Positions 10,495 through 20,597 of a stretch of 64,000 bases of DNA are shown piece after piece; position 1 is the first letter of the stretch, and every line of letters begins with the position of its first letter. Made by a program: the position numbers and the translations under genes. Origin of the DNA: Codonopsis lanceolata (Eukaryota > Streptophyta > Magnoliopsida > Asterales > Campanulaceae); assembly GCA_013146195.2 (NCBI GenBank), contig CM028379.1, forward strand, positions 89,013,401 to 89,077,400, in the 5' to 3' direction. The notes beneath the pieces were generated by a model. It saw only the letters and a list, made by a program, of their open reading frames with translations, ran no database searches and was not told the DNA's origin.

Positions 10495-12236
10495 GCTGGA
10501 AGACCAGATTGCTTTCATTTGGTGCTCGGATTGTTCTGATCAAATCAGTGCTCTGCAGCATTCCAGTTTATTCCATGGCCGCTCTAAAACTTCCGAAACA
10601 TTTTATTCATCGTCTGGAGAGGCACATAGCTGCTTTTCTTTGGAGCTCTACCGGTGAGAGTCGCGCTCACTGGATTTCTTGGGAGCAGGTTTGCTGTCCT
10701 ATTAATGAAGGGGGTTTAGGTATTCGGTCTCTTGATCAGGTCATGGGTTCGCTGCATGCCAAGTTAGCTTGGAAGGCTATTCAAGGCACAAGTCTTTGGG
10801 CTAGGTTTGTTCGAGCCAAATATGGTAATGGAGATGGGTTTGTTACTCCTATCTCTTCGTCCCATGTTTGGCGGGCTGTGATGGTTCATATGCCTCGGAT
10901 TGTAGAGACTAGCCAATGGATTGTTGGTAGTGGGGATATCTCTTTCTGGTCTGTTAATTGGTGTGGTACTATCTTGAATGGGCCGAGACCTATTGACCTC
11001 AATCTCTCAATTAAAGATGTTGTTCCTGTTTTAAATGAGTTGTTGTCATTTATTCCGTCTAATTTGCATGAGAAGGTGATTAACGTCCAGCTGGATAATG
11101 TTCCCGACAAACTAATATTTACTCCCTCTAAAAATGGTGTGTTTTCTGCCGCATCATACTGGAAGCATTTCCGCGATCAGAGGCTGAAGATTCCGTGGGT
11201 TCACAAAGTTTGGCAACCTTGGATCCCATCGAGGATGAGTGGTTTTCTGTGGAAAGTGTTGCATCGTGCTGTCCCGGTGGATATAGCTCTTCATAGATTT
11301 CGAATCCAGATGGTTTCTAAATGTAGATGTTGTTGCCATCCCTCTCAAGAAACGCTGGAACATCTTCTGCTTGAATCTGATATAGCTAAAGGTATTTGGA
11401 AGCACTTTGCTCGGCCTTTGAATCTGATTGATCAATATTCTTCCATTCCTCATTTAATCTCTACCTGGATTTCTCCGGCCTCGTTACGCAATCAAATTGG
11501 TGCTAGCAAAATTGGTATTTGCATTATTGTTTGTTGGGAAATTTGGAAGGCGCGATGTTCGGCTACCTTTGATAATAATCTCATGTCTTTTGCTGATATT
11601 AAAGTTTGTCTTATGAAAGGGCTCCAGGATATGATGGCTTTGTTTGCTCCGAAATATGATATGTCCAATTTTAATAATCTTGTTGTTCAAGGTTTGAATA
11701 TTGAGATTAAACGGGCTGCTGTTAAACGTGGTCGCTGGCTTCGTTGGGAGGCTCCTCCTCAAGATTTTGTTAAACTTAATACTGATGGTTCTCCTATTCA
11801 GGGTAAATGTTCTGGAGGTGGAATCATCCGGAGACATGATGGTTCGATGGTGGCGGCTTTTTCTAGCAATTATGGTGATGGTACTAATATGATGGCAGAG
11901 ATTATGGCCCTTCGGGATGGTCTTAGATTATGAAGAGAGTTCTCTTTTTCTCATGTTCTAGTTGAGTCAGATTCTTTGGTGGCAGTTAAAGGTATTGGTT
12001 GTATGCATCAGGTCCCGTGGCGGTTTGTTTTTGAAATTCGGGAGTGTCATATGTTACTTGGTGATTCTGGTCTATCTCATGTTTTTCGTGAACAAAATGG
12101 AGTGGCAGATAGATTAGCTTTTAGTGGATCATTTCATGCTGGCCTTCAGGTGTATCATTCGAGATCGTCTCTTCCTGAGGCAGTTCAGAAGGCTCTAATC
12201 ATATATGATAATGGATTATACTCTTTTAGGAAATAG
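10495..12236 (+). pseudogene. LINE-F ORF2 C-terminal part: post-RT region, Cys/His domain, RNase H
   Basis: One frame is open from the truncation to TAG at 12234-12236, apart from a TGA at 11931-11933. It shows the post-RT region (FGARIVLIKSVLCSIPVY), a WxxxxWIPSRMSGFLWK block, the Cys-rich CRCCCHPSQETLEHLLL segment and an RNase H domain. In the RNase H the first catalytic Asp is in LNTDGSP, the Glu in MMAEIMALRDGL and the next Asp in VESDSLVAV. It ends with FREQNGVADRLA and a typical C-terminus GLYSFRK. The RT catalytic core itself is absent because of the truncation. RNase H removes the RNA template strand during second-strand synthesis. Confidence 0.82.
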
Positions 12237-12383
12237 TTGTTGTAGGCTTTTGCCATTTTGAGGTTCGGCTCCTTTGTCCCCCCTTTGAAGGGTAAGGCTG
12301 GTTGTCCCCCTCCTGTATGTTTCTTTATTTGGTTTTAATAAATTCTGCGCAGGTGCCGCCCTGCTTTCCCAAAAAAAAAAAAA
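12237..12383 (+). other. LINE-F 3' UTR and poly-A tail
   Basis: It contains the family signature ctcctttgtcccccc...ggtaaggctggttgtccccctcctg, an AATAAA-like taataaa and a run of 13 A. The same signature occurs at 15375-15475, 54415-54520 and, on the minus strand, 58185-58310. Confidence 0.75.
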
Positions 12384-12389
12384 AGATGG

Positions 12390-15226
12390 AACTTGGTGCG
12401 ATGATAATGATCAGATTGGTGGGTCGGCAGTGAAGTATTCTTCTTCGCTGTTTACTTCTTATAACGCTGTCGTTAATGAGAATTTATTTCATGGTATAAC
12501 TCCTCGGATATCAGAGCAAGATAATCAGTTTCTTGGTGCTATTCCGGAGGAAGACGAGATTTGGGAGGTTATTAAAGGTTTGAATCCCCACAGTGCTCCG
12601 GGTATAGATGGTTATACGGGTTGGTTCTTTCAAGGCTGTTGGGGAATTATTAAGACTGAAGTTGTTCAGGTTGTTCAGGATTTCTTTCGGGGTGCGAGTT
12701 TACATAGGGGTTTCTCTTCGACTATAGTTACTTTGCTGCCCAAAGTAGCTTCTCCTACGGGTCTTGATGATTTGCGTCCCATAAGTCTATGTACCTTCAC
12801 GACGAAAATTATGTCTCGTATTGTGGCTACGAGGATCTCTATGTTTCTTCCTAACATTGTATCAATGGAGCAATCAGGCTTTGTGCAGGGCAGAAATATT
12901 CATGAAAATATTGTTTTAGCTCATGAGATGGTGCATAAGTTGGACAAAAAGGTTCATGGAGGCAATGTAGTTTTCAAATTTGATATGTCCAAGGCTTATG
13001 ACTATTTAGAATGGGGTTTCCTGATGAGGGCTCTTCAGGTTTTCGGTTTTAGTGAGCAAAATTGTAGGCTGATTATGAGGTTGCTTGATAATGTTTGGTA
13101 CACGTTGAGGGTTCATGGGAATTCTTACGGTTTCTTCAAGTCATCTCGGGGGGTTCGCCAAGGTGATCCTCTTTCTCCGTTGCTCTTCATTTTGGCTCAA
13201 GAAATCTTCTCCTACAATCTTAACAAAGCTATCTTAGAGAGGAAAATCAAACCCTATGATCATGGCCGTGGAGGGCTTCATATTTCCCATCTGTTATATG
13301 CCGATGATATGTTGCTGTTTTCAAATGCTAGCAAGCGATCTATAGTGGCGCTTAGGAAGGTGATCAGTGAATATGAGGAAGCCTTTGGTCAGATGTTAAA
13401 CCTTCAAAAGAGTGGTTTTTATGTTGCTTCCAGTTGTTCGCGGCATAAGGCTCAGTTGATTGCTAGTTGGTCGGGTTGTTCTCAGCGGTTTTGGCCCATG
13501 AAATATCTAGGGATTCCTTTGTTCAAAGGGCGTGTCAAGAGGGTTTATTTCGAAGATCTGGAATCCAAAATTTTGAGTTGTATATGTGGTTGGAAAAGTC
13601 GGCTTTTGTCGTTTGGAGCTAAGTTGGTTTTATTAAAGGCGGTTCTTGGCAGTATCCCGGTGTTTTCTTTGGCATCTATTAATGTTTCGAATTCGGTGCT
13701 CCAGAGAATTGAATCAGCTATAGCCACATTCCTTTGGAGTAATAATGGTGATCGTCGAAGTCATTGGGTCTCTTGGACTCGTATCTGTCAGCCCATCGAA
13801 GTGGGGGGATTGGGTTTGAGATCTTTGCGGCAGACAATGGAGGCTTTGCATGCGAAATTAGCGTGGAGTGTGTTGCAAGGGAAGGGGCTGTAGGCGCGTT
13901 TTGCGCAAGCCAAGTATGGTACTTTCGATGGTGATTTTGTTCAGCCTTTAAACTCGTCCCATATTTGGCGTGCAGTTATGATGTAAATGGGGCAGGTCAG
14001 ATTGCATAGTCGATGGGTCATTGGTTCAGGTTTGATTTCGTTTTGGCTCACAAATTGGAGCAGGCAGGTGTTAGAAGGTCCTCGTCCGGTAGATGCAAAG
14101 CTCACAGTGTTGGAAGCTAAGAACGATTTGGATCAGTTTTTGCGGATGATTCCAGTCGACTATCATGAGGCATTTGAAGACATTCGGATTCAAGAGGGCA
14201 GTTCTGATTGGTTAGCGTGCACTTTAACTTCTTCAGGGGATTTTGAGTTGGCAGCCTTCTATCATAAATGGAGAGATAAATTACCAAAGGTGGCTTGGGG
14301 GAAGAAGATTTGGCAAAAGTGGATCCCTCAAAAAGTGAGCATGTTTGTATGGAGGCTTTTTCATTGTGCTCTTCCAGTTGATATGCTTCTGCATAAGAAG
14401 GGTATTAGTATTGTTTCTAAATGTGTATGTTGTGTTGGGCATCATGATCAAGAATCTTTGGAACATCTATTTCTTAGATCTGATATTGCGATTACTTTGT
14501 GGGATAGATTTTCTCGGCCATTTGGAAACATCCATCATTATGTGAGTATTACGCATTTGTTTGAAGCTTGGACGAGGGGAGTATCTTTGCGAAATCAGGT
14601 TGGGGCTTGTTATTTAGTGATTTTTATGTTTACGTGTTGGGAGATTTGGAAAGCCAGGTGCTCGGCTATCTTCGAAGACATTTCGATGAATGCTGATGTG
14701 ATTTTTACTCGTATCCGCAACCACTTATTTGATATGCTTTTTCAGTACACGCCCAAATCGAAGGTTTCTATTATGGGGGGCTTGGTATTCAGCAATTAGG
14801 GATTGAGGTTGTGCATTGTGTTTTCAGGAGAGGCACTTGGTTTAGATGGATTTCTCCGAGTGATCATATTTTTAAACTGAACACTGATGGGTCTAGCATT
14901 GGTAATAGTTGTACAGAGGGCGGAATTGTTAGAGATAGTCATGGTAGTTTGGTTGGAGCTTTTTCTATTTTTTATGGTGATGGTTTTAACATGCGGGCAG
15001 AAATTTTAGCTCTCAGAGATGGTTTACGGCTTTGTAGGGATTTGGGGCTGGAGTTAGTAGAGGTGGAGTCTGACTCTTTGGTGGTTGTTTTAGTTCTTCG
15101 GGGGAAACAAAGACCTCCGTGGCAGTATACTTCTGACTTAATTACGAATTTGCCGGGAGTTGCCGGGATCTTATGGTTTAGTTCATGTTTATAGAGAATG
15201 GAATCATGTTGCGGATAGGTTGGTGC
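12390..15226 (+). pseudogene. LINE-E ORF2, 3' half: reverse transcriptase and RNase H
   Basis: Continuing from 10494 after removal of LINE-F, the protein reads TWCDDNDQIGG and enters the RT domain. This has LPKVASPTGLDDLRPISLC, FDMSKAYDYLEW, VRQGDPLSPLLF and the catalytic YADDMLLF at 13297-13320. The thumb-like GWKSRLLSFGAKLVLLKAV follows, then the Cys/His region and an RNase H domain (LNTDGSS, MRAEILALRDGL, VESDSLVVV). It is broken by TAG at 13891-13893, where Trp is expected, TAA at 13984-13986, a frameshift near 14800 and another near 15155-15195, before HVYREWNHVADRL. The RT core itself is open over about 480 codons, so decay is moderate. Confidence 0.83.
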
Positions 15227-15474
15227 GGATGATCATCATGATGGCAAACATTTTTATACTAGTAGGTCGACTCTTCCACGTTCTGTTCAGCTGGCTCTTT
15301 GTCATGATGAGAGAGGTTTATATAGTTTCCGTCATTGAGTTTTGCTTTGTAGTGTTTGGTTGTTTAGAGGTAAGGCTCCTTTGTCCCCCCGTTATGTGGG
15401 TAAGGCTGGTTGTCCCCCTCCTGTTTGTTTGCTTATTTTGTTTGTTTTAATAAAATTTCCACAGGTGTCGCCCT
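15227..15474 (+). other. LINE-E 3' UTR up to the solo LTR
   Basis: It carries the family 3' signature (ctcctttgtccccccg... ggttgtccccctcctg) and ends acaggtgtcgccct, where the solo LTR begins. The remaining tail (gcttcctt plus 14 A) is at 16754-16775. Confidence 0.7.
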
Positions 15475-16748
15475 TGTTGATTATTTTATTAAGATTTATA
15501 TATGTTCAGTACATTACATTAGTATTATACTTCAGTGGCTAATCGGGCTGCGTATCGATTAGCGGGCCAACTGTGTATAGAACTTTGCCAAGTATAGTTT
15601 TTATAGGACTTTACAGGTTCAGCGGAAGACCTCTTCACAGCTTCACCGGAAGACCTGCTCAAGGCTTAAGAACGGCAGACCTTGTGTCCACCTGGTCTCT
15701 TATGACGTGTCCTGTCCAACAATGACTCATTGGTTTAATTCAAACTTGTCCTAATCATTGTTTGAATTAATCCAAGACATTCCCTGACATATCAAGCCGC
15801 CGAAAGCAACTTTCCGAAAAGCAGGAAGACTTTTCGTTCTAAAAAGTGAAAGAAGGAAAAGCAGACTGTCTCCTACTTTCTGCAACAACTCTCAGATCTG
15901 ACACCTAAATCGCCCACTCTTTGAAGATCTCAGAAATCATTACCTGCCCTAGATATCTGTGAAGACGAAAATCCTTGACTGACAGCCCCATGCATTTAAT
16001 GCATTCATAAAAAGAGCTGTTGAAGTATTCGTCTTCTCCAACGGATTTTTTGAAGCACACCTGCTATAAATACTGCCATTAAATACTGGAGATATAGCAC
16101 TGTACAGAATCAATCGAACACTTAAAGGATTGCTTTGAAACTTCATAACTCCAAGTCTTACAAGGTAATCAAGAGATCCTCAACGGATCTAGAAGTCCTC
16201 GCCAACAACAAGAAGTCGCTTCTTCAACACTTATTGTTTTTATCTTCTTGTTGTTTACATTCATTAACTATACTTCTGCACGAATTAAATATCTTGTATT
16301 TACAAGATATTTAATTCCATAGACCCCAAACACAAGTCAATATTTTGTACACGATCCATTAGGGATATTCTTTGTAATTGATCTAGTGGAAAACATAGTG
16401 CACTATTTAAATCCAAGGTTGACTGCCTTGGTGGTGGACGTAGCACTCATTATAGTGTGAACCATCCCAAAACACTTGTGTTATTTCTTATCTGTTTGTC
16501 TGTCATTTGATCTGGTCATTACTTTGATTATCTTTATCCATTTACAGCATAACTTAAAGTAACTTGTAAAAGGTCTACCGGTAGTCCTTATCGGCAGTCC
16601 TGGAACAACTATCTTGAAGGTCTTCCGCTACTTCTATCTTTTCTATAGATTGCAAGTATCCTTCAAAGAATTTACTTAAAAGTTTTAAGTGTTTAATAAG
16701 CTATTCAACCCCCCTTCTAGCTTATTATTGTGCCCATTTGGACCCACA
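15475..16748 (+). repeat. Solo LTR of the Sirevirus-like family, 1274 bp
   Basis: It starts TGTTGATTATTTTATT and ends TTTGGACCCACA, with flanks gccct (15470-15474) and accct (16749-16753): an imperfect 5-bp target duplication. It splits the 3' end of LINE-E exactly. The terminus matches the LTR at 6615-8431, which lies on the other strand. It repeats CGG-containing modules (gcggaagacct, accggaagacctg, acggcagacc, and ctaccggtagtcc...atcggcagtcc). A TATA box TATAAATA lies at 16065-16072. No internal region remains, consistent with LTR-LTR recombination. Confidence 0.8.
16065..16072 (+). promoter_or_regulatory. TATA box of the solo LTR
   Basis: TATAAATA lies about 590 bp into the LTR, in LTR sense orientation, followed by CA-rich sequence. 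It is a candidate promoter left in the solo LTR; activity is unknown. Confidence 0.4.
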
Positions 16749-16775
16749 ACCCTGCTTCCTTAAAAAAAAAAAAAA

Positions 16776-17883
16776 GTTAAGTCACGTTAAGTTAAGTTAA
16801 GTTAAGTTAAGCTAAGTTAAGTTAAGCTAAGTTAAGTTAAGTTAAGTTGCTGTTGCTGTTGCTAAGTTAAGTTAAGCTAAGTTGCTGTTAAGTTAAGTTA
16901 AGTTGTTGCGTTAAGCTTAAGTAAGATAAAGTTAAGCTAAGCTAAGTTAAGTTGCTGCTGTTGTTAAGACGTTGCTGTTGCCACGCCACGCTAAGTTGCC
17001 AGGTTACGCCACGTTAAGCTAAGCTTAAGTTATGTTACGCCACGCAGCCACGTTAAGTTGCTGTTGCTGTTAAGTTGCTGCTTAAGCTGCTGCTAAGTTA
17101 AGCAAGTTAAGTTAAGCTAAGTTAGTTAAGCTGCTTAAGCTGCAAAGTTGCTAAGCAAAGTTAAGGTGTTAAGTTGCTTAAGTTGCTTAGGGTTAAGTTG
17201 GTTAGGTTAGGTTAGGTTGCTTAAGTTGCTGTTGTTGTTGCTTAATTTGCTTAAGCTAAGTTAAGCTAAGTTGCTGCTAAGCTTGTTAAGCCAAGTTGTT
17301 ATGTTAAGCTTAAGTTGCTGCTAAGTTGCTAAGCTGCTGCTTGCCAAGTTGCTTAAGTTAAGATACGTTGCTAAGTTGCTGCTGTTGCTGTTGTTGCTAA
17401 GCTAAGTTAAGTTAAGCTTACGTTAAGTTGCTGCTGCTGCTGCTTAAGTTGCCGTTGCTGTTGTCACGCTTGTTATGCCACGCCACGTTGTTGCTTAAGT
17501 TACGTTGCCACGCCACGCTTGCCGTTGTTACGCCACGCCACGTGCCACGCCAGTTGCCACGCCACCTTGCTGCTTAAGTTGCTGCTTGCTGTTGCCGCTG
17601 CTGGGTTGCTGCTGCTTAAGTTACGTTAAGTGCTGCTGCTGTTGCTGCTGCTTAAGCTGCCAAGTTGCCACGTTGCTGCTGCTTGCTGTTGCCACGCTAC
17701 GTTGCTGTTAAGCCACGTTACGCCACGTTGCTTGCTAAGTTATGTTACATTGCCACGTTTGCCACGCTTACATTACGCTTGCGTTACGCTGTTACGCCAC
17801 GCTACGCCACGTTGTTAAGTTAACTTACGTTAGGTTGTTACGGTTGCTACGCTACGCTTAAGGTACGTTACGTTACATTAAGT
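16776..17883 (+). repeat. 1.1-kb array of GTTAAG, GTTGCT and CCACGTTAC-type short repeats
   Basis: Almost the whole stretch is made from 5-6 base words: gttaa(g), gttgct, gctaa and, toward the right, ccacg/ttacg. They are mixed rather than perfectly phased. Cys-rich open frames such as 17505-17711 are just this repeat read in frame. A similar but simpler GTTAAG/GTTACG array resumes at 18471-18663 after the 60-bp array. It lies directly after the poly-A of LINE-E and probably belongs to the CACTA-like element ending at 19063. Confidence 0.85.
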
Positions 17884-18470
17884 TATAACATTTTGCCAAT
17901 AGGCATTGCGTGTTTTCATGTTATAATGGTCCATCGTAGTCCATTTTAAGATTTCGCCAATAGGCATAGCGTGTTTTCATGTTATAATGGTCTATCGTAC
18001 TCCATTATACCATTTCGTCAATAGGCGTAGCGTGTTTTCATGTTATAATGGTCCATCCGTCGTACTGCATTATACCATTTCGTCAATAGGCGTAGCGTGT
18101 TTTCATGTTATAATGGTCCATCGTACTCCATTATAACATTTCGCCAATAGGTGTAGCGTGTTTTCATGTTATAATGGTCCATCGTACTCCATTATACCAT
18201 TTCGCCAATAGGCATATTGTGTTTCATGTTATAATGGTCCATCTCCATTATACCATTTCGTCAATAGGCGTAGCGTGTTTGCATGTTATAATGGTCCATC
18301 GTAGTCCATTATAACATTTCGCCAATAGGCGTAACGTGTTTTCATGTTATAATGGTACATCGTACTCCATTATACCATTTCGTCAATAGGCGTAACGTGT
18401 TTTCATATTATAATGGTCCATCGTAGTCCATTATACCATTTCGCCAATAGGCGTAGCGTGTTTTCATGTT
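17884..18470 (+). repeat. Minisatellite, about 60-bp unit, ten copies
   Basis: Ten copies of a unit built on catttcgccaataggcgtag, gtgttttcatgttataatgg and tccatcgtactccattata. Successive caatagg words are spaced 61, 61, 65, 60, 62, 56, 60, 60 and 60 bp (approximate). Copies differ by single substitutions and small indels. It is sandwiched between two GTTAAG/GTTACG arrays. Confidence 0.9.
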
Positions 18471-18663
18471 AAGTTACGTTAAGTTAAGTTAAGTTGTTAT
18501 GTTAAGTTAAGTTAAATTAAGTTAAGTTAAGTTAAGTTAAGTTACATTAAGTTACGTTATGTTACGTTACGTTACGTTATGTTACGTTACGTTACGTTAT
18601 GTTACGTTAAGTTACGTTACATTACGTTAAGTTACGTTAAGTTAAATTAAGTTAAGTTAAGTT
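18471..18663 (+). repeat. Second GTTAAG/GTTACG simple-repeat array
   Basis: Runs of gttaag and gttacg (gttat variants) without interruption; it is the right flank of the 60-bp minisatellite. Confidence 0.85.
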
Positions 18664-18819
18664 GTAATGTGAATGTTTTAATTTTTGTAATTATATTGAT
18701 GTTAATCATTTTAATTATTGATATTATATTATTAAATTAACATTTCAAATATTAATTTCAATTTAATTTCAAATATTATTGATATTTTATCATTCATTAT
18801 AATTTAATTTCAATTTATA

Positions 18820-19063
18820 TTCAGCGATGGAATTTTCCCTGAAAATAAACTGAAATTAAATTCTGTAATATTTAGCGACAGAATTTTCCGTCGCTGAAAA
18901 TAAACTGAAATGAAATTCAGAAATATTCAGCTACGGAAAATTTTGTCGCTAAAGGTCATCGCCGATAAATTCTGTCGCTGATGCTCAATTTTCGTCGCTA
19001 ATTAGCGACGGAAAATTTCCGTTGCTGAAAATTCCGTCGCTGAAGGCACGCTTTCTAGTAGTG
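18820..19063 (+). mobile_element. 3' terminus of a CACTA (En/Spm)-like DNA transposon
   Basis: The stretch repeats gcgacggaa and its complement ttccgtcgc at least eight times in both orientations and ends ctttctagtagtg, i.e. ...TAGTG, the inverse of a CACTA end. Dense subterminal inverted copies of a short motif are where the CACTA transposase binds, by family knowledge. It interrupts the leader/gag of an Athila-type element (19064 onward). The matching CACTA 5' end is not visible and may lie upstream of the window, because LINE-E and its passengers are probably inside this element. No transposase gene is seen. Confidence 0.7.
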
Positions 19064-19342
19064 TTACTAGTTCTTCTACTTGTCTATTCAGAGAAGGAGA
19101 ATTCTCCACAGGGTGGATCAACTGGATTCCCTACAGGTGCTGGATTATGAAGATTATCAGGATTTCCTTGGTTTCTACCTAAGTTATTGATATTCTGATT
19201 TAAATTCGCCAGTGTAGGATTTAGAGATATTCGACCGTGCATTCTATGCACAATCAAAGATACTACTATTTTTTTTTTAACTTTACATTACCTAATAAAC
19301 TAACTAAAATCTAGCTTGTCTCTGACAATGGCGCCAAAAACT
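19064..19342 (-). other. Leader and gag fragment of Athila-type element 1, with primer-binding site
   Basis: Minus-strand sequence after the LTR starts with a primer-binding site TGGCGCCATTGTCAGAGACA (19336-19317), typical of Athila/Tat Ty3 elements. Beyond it is an open stretch reading NLNQNINNLGRNQGNPD and a Pro/Asn-rich run, then the CACTA terminus cuts it at 19063/19064. The rest of this element, including its 3' LTR, is not in the window. Confidence 0.6.
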
Positions 19343-20592
19343 TGATATCTTATTTATTTACCTCGCAAGTGTACGAATCAATATAGAGTATAGTGATGCA
19401 AAAGCAAGGGTCGAACCACAGAGACAAAAAGTTATTTATGCAAGTAAAAAGGTAACAATTATTAACTAAAAGGGGGTTGATTGTTTTAATCTAAATTAAC
19501 TAAACTAAATTATTCTAATAGTAATATAAGAGAATGTAATAGAAACAATTTATCGAAAGCAACAACACAGTTTGTGAAGATCAGATTATGGAGGGGAATC
19601 TAAGAGTTAGGATTCACTTGTATCTACTCTAATGCTCTTTAGTTTAATGTATCAATCAGTTTGTCAAGGGTTCGTTCGCTAAGGAAAAGAGTGGTACGCT
19701 ATGGCTCACGATTTGCAGTCTTAGTGTCACTAAGTTGAATTATGCTTTCGCTACCGTCCACATAATTCAACCGATGATATACCTAAAGAACAAAAACATA
19801 AGAACCTAAATCTACCTTATCAGGGTATTGCGTCAATAGATTTAATTTATCACAAAGGTGGGCAAACATACGACATATACACTTGGTCATGTAGCTATCT
19901 GTATCCCTATGTGTTAACGGTGACATATACCAAACCTTATGTATAAGCGACATGAAAAGACAAGATGATAAACTTTGTGATCAACAAGACTTGATTGAAT
20001 AAAAATATAAATCAGAGCAAAAGATTCGATACAAGTAACCTTCAATTCCAAGATATGAGCGGTTAGTTCATCATAAACGATGAACTAATCGATTGGTTTG
20101 ATGAATACATGAACGATCTTCTACTAACTATGAATTACAACTAATAAAATTGTATTGTATTGCTAAAATTCGGACCCCTGAATTAGAGCTACAAGGTTTA
20201 TTTATATACTAGGGTTACAAGGTAGAAATTAGGTTAAAAACTGAAATTATGGATTCTAGACCCTGCCGCATTGTGGTTGCAAAGCCCTGAAGGCATGCGG
20301 CCGCAAGGCTTTGGATAAATTTTGTCTTACATCATGTATCTCTTGCGGTCGCAAGGTATTGAGGACTTGCGGCCGCAAGGTTTCTTTCCAGCCTTGGTCT
20401 TTCTTCATTCTTCAGTTTTGCACTTGGACCCCTTCTTCAATTTTGCAACAAAAAACCTTCAAGAATCCTCTATAATCGTTCAAAACCCTGAAACTCACAA
20501 TTAAGCTCAAAAACTCATATTAGTAGTCAAAACCCTCGTGGAATCGCTATTTCTAGGTCAGATAAGCACCCTATGCATGCGTATAAAACACA
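19343..20592 (-). repeat. 5' LTR of Athila-type element 1, 1250 bp
   Basis: The plus strand starts TGATATC directly beside the primer-binding site and ends ATAAAACACA, giving TG...CA termini; the minus strand starts TGTGTTTTATACG. It contains the phrase cgcaagtgtacgaatcaata and gggtcgaaccacagagac, recurrent in such LTRs, and GC-rich words gcggccgcaag and gcggtcgcaag (20290-20390). It sits in the RNase H of Copia element 1; the right target duplication would be tctat (20593-20597). Confidence 0.75.
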
Positions 20593-20597
20593 TCTAT

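Larger units (their letters stand above)
10495..12383 (+). mobile_element. LINE-F: 5'-truncated L1 LINE nested in LINE-E ORF2
   Basis: It begins within ORF2, just after the RT core (GWKTRLLSFGARIVLIKSV), runs through the Cys/His region and RNase H, and ends with a 3' UTR and poly-A (12371-12383). It is flanked by agatgg on both sides. 5' truncation, poly-A and a short direct repeat are the marks of target-primed insertion. The coding parts and 3' UTR resemble LINE-E, LINE-G and the tail at 54375, so it is the same family. Confidence 0.85.
8432..16775 (+). mobile_element. LINE-E: plant L1-type non-LTR retrotransposon, three times interrupted
   Basis: Joined from 8432-10494, 12390-15474 and 16754-16775, the pieces give one L1 order: ORF1 tail with CCHC knuckle, ORF2 with endonuclease, reverse transcriptase, a Cys/His region and RNase H, a 3' UTR, and a 14-A tail. 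The joins are exact. Removing LINE-F with one copy of its agatgg duplication keeps the ORF2 frame (SDG then TWCDDND). Removing the solo LTR with one 5-bp duplication rebuilds the 3' end seen in LINE-F (cgccctgcttnc then poly-A). The 5' end of ORF1 is cut off by the LTR element at 8431. Several stops and frameshifts make it inactive. Confidence 0.85.

Noticed and set aside
8432..16775. Two tandem LINEs, the first with a deleted RT domain
   Set aside because: The first LINE's break and the second LINE's start fall on the same codon with agatgg at both and poly-A between them; nested insertion explains everything with no deletion.
17505..17818. Cys/Leu-rich plus-strand ORFs (68 and 62 codons)
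   Set aside because: They are the GTTGCT/CCACG simple repeat read in frame, with no gene signals.
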